This document shows, piece after piece, positions 8,429-15,604 of a stretch of DNA of 64,000 nt. Origin of the DNA: Streptomyces polyasparticus. GTDB lineage: Bacteria; Actinomycetota; Actinomycetes; Streptomycetales; Streptomycetaceae. Position 1 is the stretch's first letter. The number at the start of each line of letters is the position of its first letter. The notes beneath the pieces are model-generated. The model was not told where the DNA came from. It saw nothing but the letters and a program-made list of their open reading frames with translations, and did not search any database. A program made the position numbers and the translations under genes. Location: assembly GCF_014493765.1 (NCBI RefSeq), contig NZ_JACTVJ010000016.1, positions 124,001-188,000 of the forward strand. Direction: 5' to 3'.

Positions 8429-8911
8429 ATGAACATTCAGCCAAGGCGCTACGACCACCCGGACGCGATCAAGCTCAACGACCAGGTGCAGCAGGAGTAC
8501 ATGGAGCGCTACGGCGACGGTGACGGCGATGCCACTCCGCTCGACGCCGGGATGTTCGTGCCGCCCGCCGGCCTCTATCTGATCGCGTACGACGCACAGG
8601 ACCGCCCGGTCGCGACCGGCGGCTGGCGCACCCAGGACGCGAACGACGAGGGCTACTCGGACGGCGACGCCGAGCTGAAGCGCATGTACGTGGTCCCCGA
8701 GGCGCGCGGCCTGGGCCTGGCCCGGCGGATCCTCGCGCTCCTGGAGGAGGACGCGCGCGCCCGCGGCCGTACGCGGATGGTCCTGGAGACGGGCACCGAG
8801 CAGCCCGAGGCGATCGCGCTGTACACGTCCAGCGGCTACGAGCCGTGCGAGAAGGTCGGCTACTACCGCTGCCACGAGAGCAGCCGCTGCTACGCCAAGC
8901 CGCTGTCCTGA
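8429..8911 (+). CDS. GNAT family N-acetyltransferase
   Basis: A 160-residue GCN5-related acetyltransferase. The acetyl-CoA loop is ELKRMYVVPEARGLGLARRIL (Q/RxxGxG/A type) and is followed by ALYTSSGYEP, the conserved C-terminal strand. ATG 8429 is preferred because a GATGGGA sits just upstream and MNIQPRRYDHPDA matches the expected N-terminus; two upstream in-frame ATGs exist. It runs convergent to the histidine kinase gene with a 22-bp overlap. The substrate is unknown. Confidence 0.87.
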   Translation: MNIQPRRYDHPDAIKLNDQVQQEYMERYGDGDGDATPLDAGMFVPPAGLYLIAYDAQDRPVATGGWRTQDANDEGYSDGDAELKRMYVVPEARGLGLARRILALLEEDARARGRTRMVLETGTEQPEAIALYTSSGYEPCEKVGYYRCHESSRCYAKPLS

Positions 8912-10125
8912 TCCTCGTCGGCAGCCACAGCCGACCGCAGATCCAGCACGGCGAGCGCGCCGCCGCCCTCGGGGTTGGCGAACCGCAGCCGCGCGCCGAG
9001 CACTTGGGCCTGGCCGAGCGCGATGGTGAGCCCGAGGCCGAGCCCCGCCTCGTGCGCTCCGGTGCGGAAGCGCTGGGGACCGGCCCGCAGGATCTGCTCG
9101 GGGAAGCCTGGCCCGCTGTCGTACACCCTGAGGACCCCGCTCTCGGCCTCCACGCGTACGGGTGCGGAGCCGTGCCGCAGCGCGTTGGTCACGAGGTTGG
9201 CCACGATCCGCTCGAAGCGCCGCGGATCGGTCTCGATCCGGGCGTCGCGCAGCACGAGCACCTCGACGCCGTCCTGGGGCCCCGCCACGGACCGTACGGC
9301 CTTGCGCACGAGGTCCCCCCACGAAAGGGACTCGGTCTCGGGCACCTCTCTGGAGGCGTCGAGCCGGGCGACTTCGATGACGTCGTCGACGAGTTCCCGC
9401 AGCCGCTGTGCGCTGCCCTGGACCAGTTCGGAGGGCCTGCCGGGCGGCAGCAGCCCGGCGGACGTGACCATGCCCGCGACGGGGGTGCGCAGTTCGTGCG
9501 CGATGTTCGCGGTTACTTCGCGTTCGGCCTGGATCCGCCGCGCGAGCGCGTCGGCCATGGTGTTGACGGCGGTGGTGAGCTTGGCGACCTCGTCCTTGCC
9601 GCGCGGTTCCAGCCGAGCGGTGAGGTCCCCGTCCGCGATGCGCTGCGCGGTGTCGGCGGAGGCGGTGAGCCGCCGTCCGAGCCGGGTCGCGACCGCGAGT
9701 CCGACCAGACCGCCGAGCGCGGTGCCGATGGCACCGGAAACCCACAGGACACGGTCCAGATCGCGCAGGGTCCGTGTCTCACGGTCGTACGGGCGCCGCA
9801 GCGCGACCACGGAGTTGCCCTGCTTGCTGGCGGCCCAGAGCAGCGGCGGCCCCTTGGCGTCCCGGTCGAGATAGACGCCCCAGTTGCCCCGCTCGACGGC
9901 CTCGCCGAGCGGCTTCGGCAGATCGGCCGGATTGATCAGCGAACTACCGCCGTCCACGCCCGCGGCATGGTCCTGTACGGCGGTCTGCAGCCGGTCCCCG
10001 ATCTGCTGGACGGCGGCGTCGTACTGCGCGCCCACGGTCTGGTGGTGCACGAGCAGGCCGATCACGACGGCCACCAGGGCGGCCGTGCCCGCGATCGCGG
10101 CACCGATCTTCGTACGGAGTCCCAT
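8890..10125 (-). CDS. sensor histidine kinase (HAMP, HisKA, HATPase)
   Basis: A 411-residue membrane sensor kinase. A first transmembrane helix at about residues 8-28 and a second at about 125-148 enclose a ~95-residue extracytoplasmic sensor. A HAMP linker (RLTASADTAQRIADGDL) follows, then the HisKA H-box NIAHELRTP with the phospho-acceptor His near residue 208, and HATPase N, G1 and G2 boxes (NLVTNALRHG, DSGPGFP, GLGLGLTIA). It follows the lipoprotein gene by 7 bp, suggesting an operon. No response regulator is adjacent. The plus-strand GNAT overlaps its 3' end. Confidence 0.92.
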   Translation of the reverse strand: MGLRTKIGAAIAGTAALVAVVIGLLVHHQTVGAQYDAAVQQIGDRLQTAVQDHAAGVDGGSSLINPADLPKPLGEAVERGNWGVYLDRDAKGPPLLWAASKQGNSVVALRRPYDRETRTLRDLDRVLWVSGAIGTALGGLVGLAVATRLGRRLTASADTAQRIADGDLTARLEPRGKDEVAKLTTAVNTMADALARRIQAEREVTANIAHELRTPVAGMVTSAGLLPPGRPSELVQGSAQRLRELVDDVIEVARLDASREVPETESLSWGDLVRKAVRSVAGPQDGVEVLVLRDARIETDPRRFERIVANLVTNALRHGSAPVRVEAESGVLRVYDSGPGFPEQILRAGPQRFRTGAHEAGLGLGLTIALGQAQVLGARLRFANPEGGGALAVLDLRSAVAADEDQDSGLA

Positions 10126-10132
10126 GGGCCGC

Positions 10133-10597
10133 TCAGTACACCGGGACGGTGAGCCGGATGGCCTGAAGCTGCACCTTGACCGCCTCGGGCGGCAGCTTCG
10201 CGGGGTCGTCCGGCACGACGGAGGCACGGCGGTAGTAGGCCACACGCTCCTGCTGCTGCAGTCCGCTGAGCGTCACGGTCACGTCGTACGAGGTCTTCTC
10301 GCAGCCCGGCAGGCACCAGGCGCCGCTCAGCCTGCCGGTGGCCACGGCGGTGGAGCCGCCCCAGCTGCGCCACTTGAGATCGCTGACGGTGACCAGCTCG
10401 CTCAGACCCACCGAGGTCGGCCGGCGCAGGGGCTGACCCATGGCGTCGGCCACGTACACGGGCCCCTTCTGCGGCGAGGGCGATATCGCGGGCCCCTGCA
10501 CATGCAGCCCTTCCGGCTGCCCACAGGCGCCGAGCAGCGCGACACCGCATGCGGCGACCGCCACACGCAGGGCACGAGACCGGACAACTGAGGACAT
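10133..10597 (-). CDS. lipoprotein preceding the sensor kinase
   Basis: A 154-residue protein with an n-region RSRALR, a hydrophobic core and the lipobox LLGAC, so it is predicted to be exported and lipid-anchored. The mature part has no motif I recognise; it contains a CLPGCEKT cysteine pair. It lies 7 bp before the histidine kinase and probably shares its transcript, recalling the lipoprotein that modulates the CseC kinase in Streptomyces, although the response regulator of that system is absent here. A role as accessory sensor is inferred. Confidence 0.8.
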   Translation of the reverse strand: MSSVVRSRALRVAVAACGVALLGACGQPEGLHVQGPAISPSPQKGPVYVADAMGQPLRRPTSVGLSELVTVSDLKWRSWGGSTAVATGRLSGAWCLPGCEKTSYDVTVTLSGLQQQERVAYYRRASVVPDDPAKLPPEAVKVQLQAIRLTVPVY

Positions 10598-10753
10598 AGC
10601 AACCAAGTATCCATGCCATCGGACGGAGCGAGGTGATGTAGATCGCAGCACAGGTGCTCGGCGGCGCTCACGGCCCGCCTGCGCGATCACCGGCCCGGTC
10701 ACCGACGCCCGGTCACCGACGCGGTCGCCAACGCGGTCGCCAACGCAAAGCAA

Positions 10754-10782
10754 GAACCCCGCCGGGGATCCCGGCGGGGTTC
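10754..10782. terminator. Original tRNA-Ala terminator, separated from its tRNA by AICE 1
   Basis: A perfect 13-bp stem (GAACCCCGCCGGG) with a GAT loop, 5 bases outside the left 48-bp att repeat. In the uninterrupted chromosome it would lie directly downstream of tRNA-Ala on the minus strand. It may also serve the region upstream of the lipoprotein gene. Confidence 0.75.
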
Positions 10783-10787
10783 TCAAT

Positions 10788-10835
10788 TGCGGTGGACCTG
10801 TGGGGATTTGAACCCCAGACCCCCTCGATGCGAAC
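10788..10835. repeat. attL/attR core copy: 3' part of tRNA-Ala
   Basis: 48 bp identical to 24275-24322, covering the tRNA from the anticodon loop to just past the 3' end. This copy is a tRNA fragment left on the far side of the integrated element, adjoining the original chromosomal terminator. Confidence 0.95.
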
Positions 10836-11317
10836 TACCGGCAGGGCGGTCGCTGAAGTCTGCTGGCCCGATCAGCCCAGTGGTGAGGATCCACTGCGGT
10901 CGGTGATTGCTGGACCGGTTGCTGTACTTCTCTGCTGTATCGCGCGCGGCGTCACGACGTCTCCGACCCTAGCCACTTCCGAAGCGGTGGGGGGTGGAGC
11001 GGACCTACGGATGACTGACGCCGACCCGATAGCCCGCTGCCCCGTCGGCGAGAACACCACCTTCTAGCGCAACCCGACATCATCGGGCAAACACCGCATC
11101 ACAGGATAGAACAACGGGAGAAAACCACCAGTACGAATTTGCGCAGCATCACCTCGCCCGCGCCGCCGAGTTTGCTTTGACTACCCGTTCCGGCGGGGCG
11201 CTTGCGGGTCCGCGATTTGCGTGGAATGCCACGCTGCCCTAAAGGGGAACCGTGCACGACAGCGGAACTTTTGGGGAGTGCCACCCTCCCCTTCTCTCCG
11301 CTGTTACCGTCTTGAGC
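10836..11317. other. Element left arm without a convincing gene
   Basis: This stretch lies between the att repeat and the first cargo gene. I see no ORF with a ribosome site and recognisable protein. It contains the integrase arm-type repeat at 10918-10939. The rest is plain sequence, probably holding the promoter of the cargo genes. Confidence 0.5.
10918..10939 (+). repeat. Candidate integrase arm-type site, left
   Basis: GTTGCTGTACTTCTCTGCTGTA matches 24206-24227 in 21 of 22 positions and itself contains two TGCTGTA half-repeats. The two copies flank the att core at 82 bp and 47 bp in the circular form, the layout expected of arm sites bound by the N-terminal domain of a tyrosine integrase. 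Confidence 0.65.
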
Positions 11318-11698
11318 ATGAAGCATCCAATGAAATTTGCACTCGCAGCGCTACTCGTTCCCCTTGCGGCGTGCCAGCCATCCGAGAGCGGGACGACCGA
11401 CACCCTGCGCCCTTACATTTCCGCTGGCATTGACGGGGAATCCCTCAGCGAGAGCGAACGCCTGTACCTGGATGACGTCCTGCGCGCGACGTCGGAGACG
11501 CACATTGGGAAACGGTGGAGGCAGACCGTCACTCGCGGGGACCAAGGCGACCTGGACATGCTGATCGACGGCGAACGGCTGGAGTTCTGCGGCGATGCCC
11601 CTCGTCGAAACAAAACGGACCTAGTAGATGAAATGGGTCGAGATGAGGGAATGACTACCTTTTATCGCCAAGAGGCTACGCGCAAACACTTGTGTTGA
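11318..11698 (+). CDS. cargo lipoprotein, unknown family
   Basis: A 126-residue protein (ATG 11318, or ATG 11330 four codons later) with a signal sequence rich in Ala/Leu ending in the lipobox PLAAC, so predicted surface-anchored. The mature part is hydrophilic and has two further Cys near its middle and extreme end. I do not recognise the family. It is the first of three consecutive exported proteins in AICE 1. Base composition looks less GC-biased than that of the chromosomal genes, consistent with transfer. Confidence 0.6.
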   Translation: MKHPMKFALAALLVPLAACQPSESGTTDTLRPYISAGIDGESLSESERLYLDDVLRATSETHIGKRWRQTVTRGDQGDLDMLIDGERLEFCGDAPRRNKTDLVDEMGRDEGMTTFYRQEATRKHLC

Positions 11699-11785
11699 GG
11701 AGTTCTCGTAAAGCATTGCGCCATGATCACGCCTGTGCCATTCTCCTCCCGAGCGATCGGACTATCGCAAGGGGAGGCGTTACGG

Positions 11786-12316
11786 TTGGCATCGTTCGCG
11801 GGGAAATCGAAATGGAGACAAGGGCCTCTTCGCTGGCTCTTGGCGGTAATAGGTGCGCTTATGCTCACCATCACGACCGCCACCAGCGCCAGTGCCCACT
11901 ACGTGTACCAGCACGACGAGGTTTGGGCGAATACGGACAGCTCAAAGTGCCTGTACACACGCGCCGAGGTTTCCCATGGAGACAGTGGCGGTTACGCACA
12001 GTCGAGAGGCCTCGCTTCTGATGACTGGGGCTTGCCGCCATCCTGTATCTGGTCGTGGGATCGACCGCCAGGCAACCTGGCCACAAAGTGGACCTACTAC
12101 AAAAAGACTTCGAGCGGCTGGAGCGTTTGCCGCTCGATCGGCTGGAAGTACAACACCAGCACCACTAATGTCCTGCGTGCATCGAAGAACTTCGGCGTCG
12201 CCCCGCCGTGCGGTGGCGGATATTACGCAACCAAGGCGTGGTCGAAGGTTTGGTACTCCGGGAAATGGAACGGTGCGTACAGCGTCTGGTCCGGGTCCCA
12301 CTACATCGAGCCGTGA
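11786..12316 (+). CDS. secreted aromatic-rich protein, unknown family
   Basis: From the TTG at 11786, which has a GGGGAGG ribosome site 8 bases upstream, this is a 176-residue protein; an upstream ATG at 11723 gives 197 residues but has no good ribosome site. It has a basic n-region, a hydrophobic core and a cleavage site after TSASA. The mature ~140 residues are rich in Trp, Tyr, Ser and Gly with four Cys that could make two disulfides (KCLY, SCIW, VCRS, PCGG). The family is unknown to me. It lies between two other exported proteins in AICE 1, so a surface or secreted function is likely. Confidence 0.65.
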   Translation: MASFAGKSKWRQGPLRWLLAVIGALMLTITTATSASAHYVYQHDEVWANTDSSKCLYTRAEVSHGDSGGYAQSRGLASDDWGLPPSCIWSWDRPPGNLATKWTYYKKTSSGWSVCRSIGWKYNTSTTNVLRASKNFGVAPPCGGGYYATKAWSKVWYSGKWNGAYSVWSGSHYIEP

Positions 12317-12336
12317 GCGCACCAAAGGAGCGCATC

Positions 12337-12726
12337 GTGAATAGAATCCGCATAGGCGTCATCTCGGTAGCGGCGGCAATCCTGCTCGGTGCCGGTGCTC
12401 TAACTGCCGTGGCATCTGATGTTCCGCCACCTCCGGCTAACCCGGAATGGGTCATGGAGAACGGGCGAGTCGACGAAAGCCTGGTCCCGGAAGAGTTCAC
12501 CGTAGTGGACGCTGAAGGCGAAATCATGACTGACACCGCCGGCAATCCTATTACGGTCGACAACGGCAGTGACACTCCAGAATTCGACCCTCGCCCGCCG
12601 TGCGCCCGTTGCCCTGCACCTGAGCCGCCTACGGATGCTGGCGACACTCACAACACGGGTATCGACGAAAACAACTACCTGGACGAATCCGTCGAGGTCA
12701 ACGAGGATTCTCCATTTATCCCTTAA
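12337..12726 (+). CDS. small acidic secreted protein, unknown family
   Basis: A 129-residue protein with an ideal AAAGGAG ribosome site 6 bases before its GTG. The N-terminus is a signal peptide or membrane anchor (RIRIGVIS then a hydrophobic stretch ending ALTAVA). The mature part is acidic and proline-rich with a CARC pair (Cys-x-x-Cys) near the middle and an Asp/Glu/Asn-rich tail. No family recognised. It starts 20 bp after the upstream secreted-protein gene and is followed by a terminator, so the three cargo genes may form one transcription unit. Confidence 0.65.
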   Translation: MNRIRIGVISVAAAILLGAGALTAVASDVPPPPANPEWVMENGRVDESLVPEEFTVVDAEGEIMTDTAGNPITVDNGSDTPEFDPRPPCARCPAPEPPTDAGDTHNTGIDENNYLDESVEVNEDSPFIP

Positions 12727-12754
12727 TCCTCATTGCCAATGTGGTGAGGTTTCG

Positions 12755-12788
12755 CGACACCCCGATCGAGAACTTGGGCGGGGTGTCG
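12755..12788 (+). terminator. Terminator after the cargo genes
   Basis: A 9-bp stem CGACACCCC / GGGGTGTCG around a 16-base loop followed by a T-rich tail (GCTTTCTTT), 28 bp after the stop of the third cargo gene. Confidence 0.8.
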
Positions 12789-12894
12789 GCTTTCTTTACC
12801 TTGTACACGCCTGATCTTTGCGCGTCCTGAAGCTCCTGCGGATTAGTAGCGCCGTGCAGCGCGCGGTCGGCGTAGCGGCTTTGGGCTGGAGCTG

Positions 12895-13005
12895 CTTTGG
12901 GGCGAGTGATCATGGCCCCGTAAGCTTCCGGCGAGTCGGGCAGTCTGTTGACCTGCCCGTTAAAGCACGACGTTGGGGCCATGATCTTCGAGGCTCGCCC
13001 CAAAG
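12895..13005. repeat. Long nested inverted repeat (candidate origin or transfer site)
   Basis: Outer arms CTTTGGGGCGAG (12895-12906) and CTCGCCCCAAAG (12994-13005), extended by GATCATGGCCCC (12908-12919) and GGGGCCATGATC (12975-12986). Within the loop, CGGGCAG (12937-12943) pairs with CTGCCCG (12953-12959). The whole can fold into a cruciform or a branched hairpin. Confidence 0.7.
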
Positions 13006-13650
13006 TGGCTGCGTAAAGCCGTGGAGCCGGCCGCCCCCGCCGATGGGCAACGACCATGGAAGCGGGTCCGTCGACATTGCACCGCCGCCGCGATCCGGCC
13101 TTAGTCGAAGCACAACGCGTCTTTGACCTGCACGTATGGCGCCCCCTTGCCCCCTTGACCATGTGTTTCTCGCCCCTTGCGGGCGCGGGCGGGCGACGAC
13201 GCGCGCCCCCACTGGCGTAGACATGGTGGAGGGCGCGCGGCGGCGACCGACCGGCGCCGCCGCGCTGTGCGCGGCCCTCAATCCCTGTGATTGATCCTTC
13301 TGGATTTGGATCTACTTCGTTGTCCTGGTGGTTCTGGGGTTTCTGGGGGTTCTGCCTGCACTTTGCTCGGCGAGATCAACCAACGCTCTTCTTCCCTCTC
13401 CCAGGCCGGATCGCGTCGGCGGGGCGATGCCGACGCGCACGCGTCACCATGGCGTAATCCTTCAGGCGGGAGCGGCGTTGGCACTCACGGCATGATCACA
13501 GGCCCCGGTCGGCGAGCGCAGCGAGCTCTTGATGATGTAGGGAAACTTTGTCCGCGTCACCGATCATGGATCTGTGATCATGGCGCAGCTCGGCCTGGAC
13601 CGCTCTCGAACTACGCATGGCGCGTAGGCAGTTGCAGGACTTCCTGGAAC

Positions 13651-13725
13651 CCTACCGATGCCCGCTGAACTCGCCTTGTTCCACCCGAAGGGGGTTCCGC
13701 TCTAGTGGGAACCCCCATCGGTAGG
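13651..13725. terminator. Two-tier hairpin downstream of the AICE 1 GNAT gene
   Basis: Outer arms CCTACCGATG (13651-13660) and CATCGGTAGG (13716-13725) enclose an inner stem GGGGGTTCC (13690-13698) / GGAACCCCC (13708-13716). It lies 30 bp past the stop of the minus-strand GNAT gene, so it probably ends that transcript and shields the non-coding region. Confidence 0.6.
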
Positions 13726-13754
13726 CCCACCAGTAGGTCGACACGATGCACTGG

Positions 13755-14288
13755 TCAGTCAGATGGCGCGACAAAGCAGAGCGCGGACGTCTGCTGACCT
13801 TCGCCGTAGGTGTGCGTGGTGCGGCCGATGATCTGGCATCCGAGCCTCTCGTAGAGGCGGATCGCTGCAGCGTCCTTGGTCATCACATCGCCGACGAGGG
13901 CGAGGTTCTGGCGTCGGGCGTACGCGGCGGCTTCTTGGACAAGGCGCTCACCAACGGCCTTCCGCCTTGCCTCTGGCCGAACGAAGAGCCTCGCCATGAC
14001 GCTGACTTGATCCTCGGTCACATCGGCCTGCTTCAGGTAGAGCGAGACAGCCTCTTCGCCCTGCGGCCGGCTGATAGCGACATGACCGACGACCTGACCC
14101 GCGATCTCGGCAACCCAGGCCGCGAGCAGCCCGGGTGGGCTCAGCCATGCCTCCGGGTTGTCGACACCCTCCACGGGATAGCCATCGGCGGCGTGTACCG
14201 CTACGAGTCCAGAAGCTGCCTCAGAGAGGTCTTCGTCAGTGCGTGGCCGGATGATCACGTTGGGCTCGTTCGGTGCGTCAGTATTCAT
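13755..14288 (-). CDS. GNAT family N-acetyltransferase (AICE 1 cargo)
   Basis: A 177-residue acetyltransferase with the acetyl-CoA signature MARLFVRPEARRKAVGERLV (RxxGxG/A variant with Ala-Val) and an AAIRLYERLGCQIIG C-terminal strand. The ATG has an AGGAG site upstream. It lies immediately downstream of the gntR gene on the same strand with a 24-bp gap, so the two are probably co-transcribed. Similar GNAT genes are common passengers in AICEs; the substrate is unknown. Confidence 0.85.
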   Translation of the reverse strand: MNTDAPNEPNVIIRPRTDEDLSEAASGLVAVHAADGYPVEGVDNPEAWLSPPGLLAAWVAEIAGQVVGHVAISRPQGEEAVSLYLKQADVTEDQVSVMARLFVRPEARRKAVGERLVQEAAAYARRQNLALVGDVMTKDAAAIRLYERLGCQIIGRTTHTYGEGQQTSALCFVAPSD

Positions 14289-14312
14289 GGCGAACTCCTG
14301 AGCTTTGGTTTC

Positions 14313-15086
14313 TCACTCGACAGGGACGTTGTAGCTGAGTCCGTTCATGTCGGCACGCATCACGAACCTGGTCACCTCGTAGGGCTCGCCATCCTGATCA
14401 ATGCTGGTGTGCATGACCTCGATGACGGGGACGCCAGGTGACAGGTTCAGATAGCTGACCTCGTCTGGTGTGGGCATGCGCGCCGTGATCTCGTCGTTGA
14501 TGCGGGTCATCACGTGACCCTTGTCCTCGAAGATTCCGTGGATGCCGTACTGGTGAGGGACCTCCGGTTGGAGCAGTCCCGTTCCCTGCGCGATGCTCCA
14601 GGGGATCCACGTGGTCACCCGGTAGACGGGGTCTGCGTCGGCGTAGAACACATTCTCTCGACGCACCACGGACTTGGTCTTGTCGGAGACTTTGAGCTGT
14701 TCCGCTAGCTCCTTGTCCGGCTTGATGCGCTCGATGCCGAGAACCTCGAACTTTCCCACCTTGCCTTGCTTCGCGCACTCCACGAGAAACGGGGACAGTC
14801 CCGATTCGCGGTACTTCGGCGAGTACCGGTCGCTACCCAGGCGGATCAAGGGCTGCTTCACGCGGACGAATACGCCCCGTCCGTGTTCTGCGATCACTAG
14901 CCCTTCCTGGGCAAGGATCTTCAGCGCCTCGTCGACAGTGTTGCGTACTGCCCCGAACCGCTCCGCAAGCTTGCGCTGAGACGGGAGCTTCGCGCCAGGC
15001 GCATGCCGCCCGTCTTCGATCTCCTTGCGGAGTTCATCGGCGATCCGTCGACTCAGCGGCCTTCGATCCTCGACCTCGTCGCTCAT
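14313..15086 (-). CDS. GntR/HutC family repressor (KorSA-like)
   Basis: A 257-residue GntR regulator. It has an N-terminal winged helix (RRIADELRKEIEDGRHAPGAKLPSQRKLA region) and a C-terminal UTRA/HutC ligand-binding domain (ENVFYADADPVYRVTTWIP through YEVTRFVMRADM). ATG 15086, five bases after GGAGAGG, is chosen over a GTG two codons upstream. In pSAM2 the GntR protein KorSA silences the activator gene pra. Here the gene diverges from the SCO3933-family regulator across an intergenic region holding five near-identical palindromes, so it very likely represses itself and the transfer operon in the same way. Confidence 0.88.
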   Translation of the reverse strand: MSDEVEDRRPLSRRIADELRKEIEDGRHAPGAKLPSQRKLAERFGAVRNTVDEALKILAQEGLVIAEHGRGVFVRVKQPLIRLGSDRYSPKYRESGLSPFLVECAKQGKVGKFEVLGIERIKPDKELAEQLKVSDKTKSVVRRENVFYADADPVYRVTTWIPWSIAQGTGLLQPEVPHQYGIHGIFEDKGHVMTRINDEITARMPTPDEVSYLNLSPGVPVIEVMHTSIDQDGEPYEVTRFVMRADMNGLSYNVPVE

Positions 15087-15101
15087 AGGCACCTCTCCTA
15101 G

Positions 15102-15213
15102 TGGCTGGCGCCAGTTTACGACCTGGCTTGAGCCAGTTCCGCGCGAGGGATTGACTCAACTGGCTTAAGCCAGTTCTACTGGTGCAAGCCAGTTCAACTG
15201 GCGTGAGCCACTT
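15102..15213. promoter_or_regulatory. Five-site operator array of the GntR repressor
   Basis: Five related dyads lie in 112 bp: around 15105-15114 (CTGGCGCCAG), 15123-15136 (CTGGCTTGAGCCAG), 15158-15175 (AACTGGCTTAAGCCAGTT, perfect), 15178-15193 (ACTGGTGCAAGCCAGT) and 15196-15213 (AACTGGCGTGAGCCACTT). Centres are about 19-20 bp apart, with one gap of 37. The perfect site falls between a TTGACT at 15151 and a TCTACT near 15175, so a bound repressor would block the rightward promoter. Confidence 0.8.
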
Positions 15214-15251
15214 GCCAGTTGGATCAACCCTCCGAGCAAGGAGTAAGTCTC

Positions 15252-15599
15252 ATGAGGCAGATTCCCGTAGACACCAGCGAGATGACTGTGATGCTCATCC
15301 AGGTCCCGGAAGAGAAGGTCAAGAACCGGGAGACCGGTGAGGTCGCGACGGACCGGCAGTCGGGCAAGACCCTCTTCAACGTGAACGTGGCCGTGATCGT
15401 GGACGGCCGCCCGGACGCGCTGACCGTGGTCGTCGCCGAGGATGGCATCCAGCCCGACCTGGTCCCGGGCATGCCGGTGGAGTTCCCGGGCCTGGTGGCC
15501 CGCCCGTGGGAGAACGACTTCGGGCACGGCATCAGCTACCGCGCGATCGCGGTCACCGCGAAGGACCTGACCCTCGCCGGCTCCAACGGCAAGGGGTGA
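15252..15599 (+). CDS. SCO3933-family regulatory protein (Pra-like)
   Basis: A 115-residue protein beginning MRQIPVDTSEMTV, preceded by an AAGGAG site. It shows the family pattern: KNRETGEVATDRQSG near residues 35-50 and PVEFPGLVARPWE near residue 85. It matches the SCO3933-type regulatory proteins found at the head of transfer operons in AICEs. By position it corresponds to Pra of pSAM2, the activator of replication, integration and excision. It is the first gene downstream of the GntR operator array and is followed 5 bp later by traSA. Confidence 0.8.
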   Translation: MRQIPVDTSEMTVMLIQVPEEKVKNRETGEVATDRQSGKTLFNVNVAVIVDGRPDALTVVVAEDGIQPDLVPGMPVEFPGLVARPWENDFGHGISYRAIAVTAKDLTLAGSNGKG

Positions 15600-15604
15600 G
15601 TGCC

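Larger units (their letters stand above)
12789..13745. other. ~950-bp non-coding, repeat-rich region of AICE 1
   Basis: No ORF here has a ribosome site and plausible protein on either strand. The region holds nested inverted repeats at 12895-13005 and 13651-13725, five occurrences of a GATCATG-type palindrome (near 12908, 12978, 13491, 13562, 13576) and a cluster of TTCTGG-like words at 13288-13355. Such structure suits a cis-acting locus: single-strand origin, transfer locus recognised by TraSA, or an untranslated RNA. Which of these it is cannot be decided from sequence alone. Confidence 0.55.

Noticed and set aside
11099-11326. 75-aa minus-strand frame in the AICE left arm
   Set aside because: Short, no ribosome site or homologous look, and it overlaps the likely promoter of the cargo genes.
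12818-13281. Open frames in the AICE 1 non-coding region
   Set aside because: No ribosome site, composition is not protein-like, and both strands are open across the inverted repeat.
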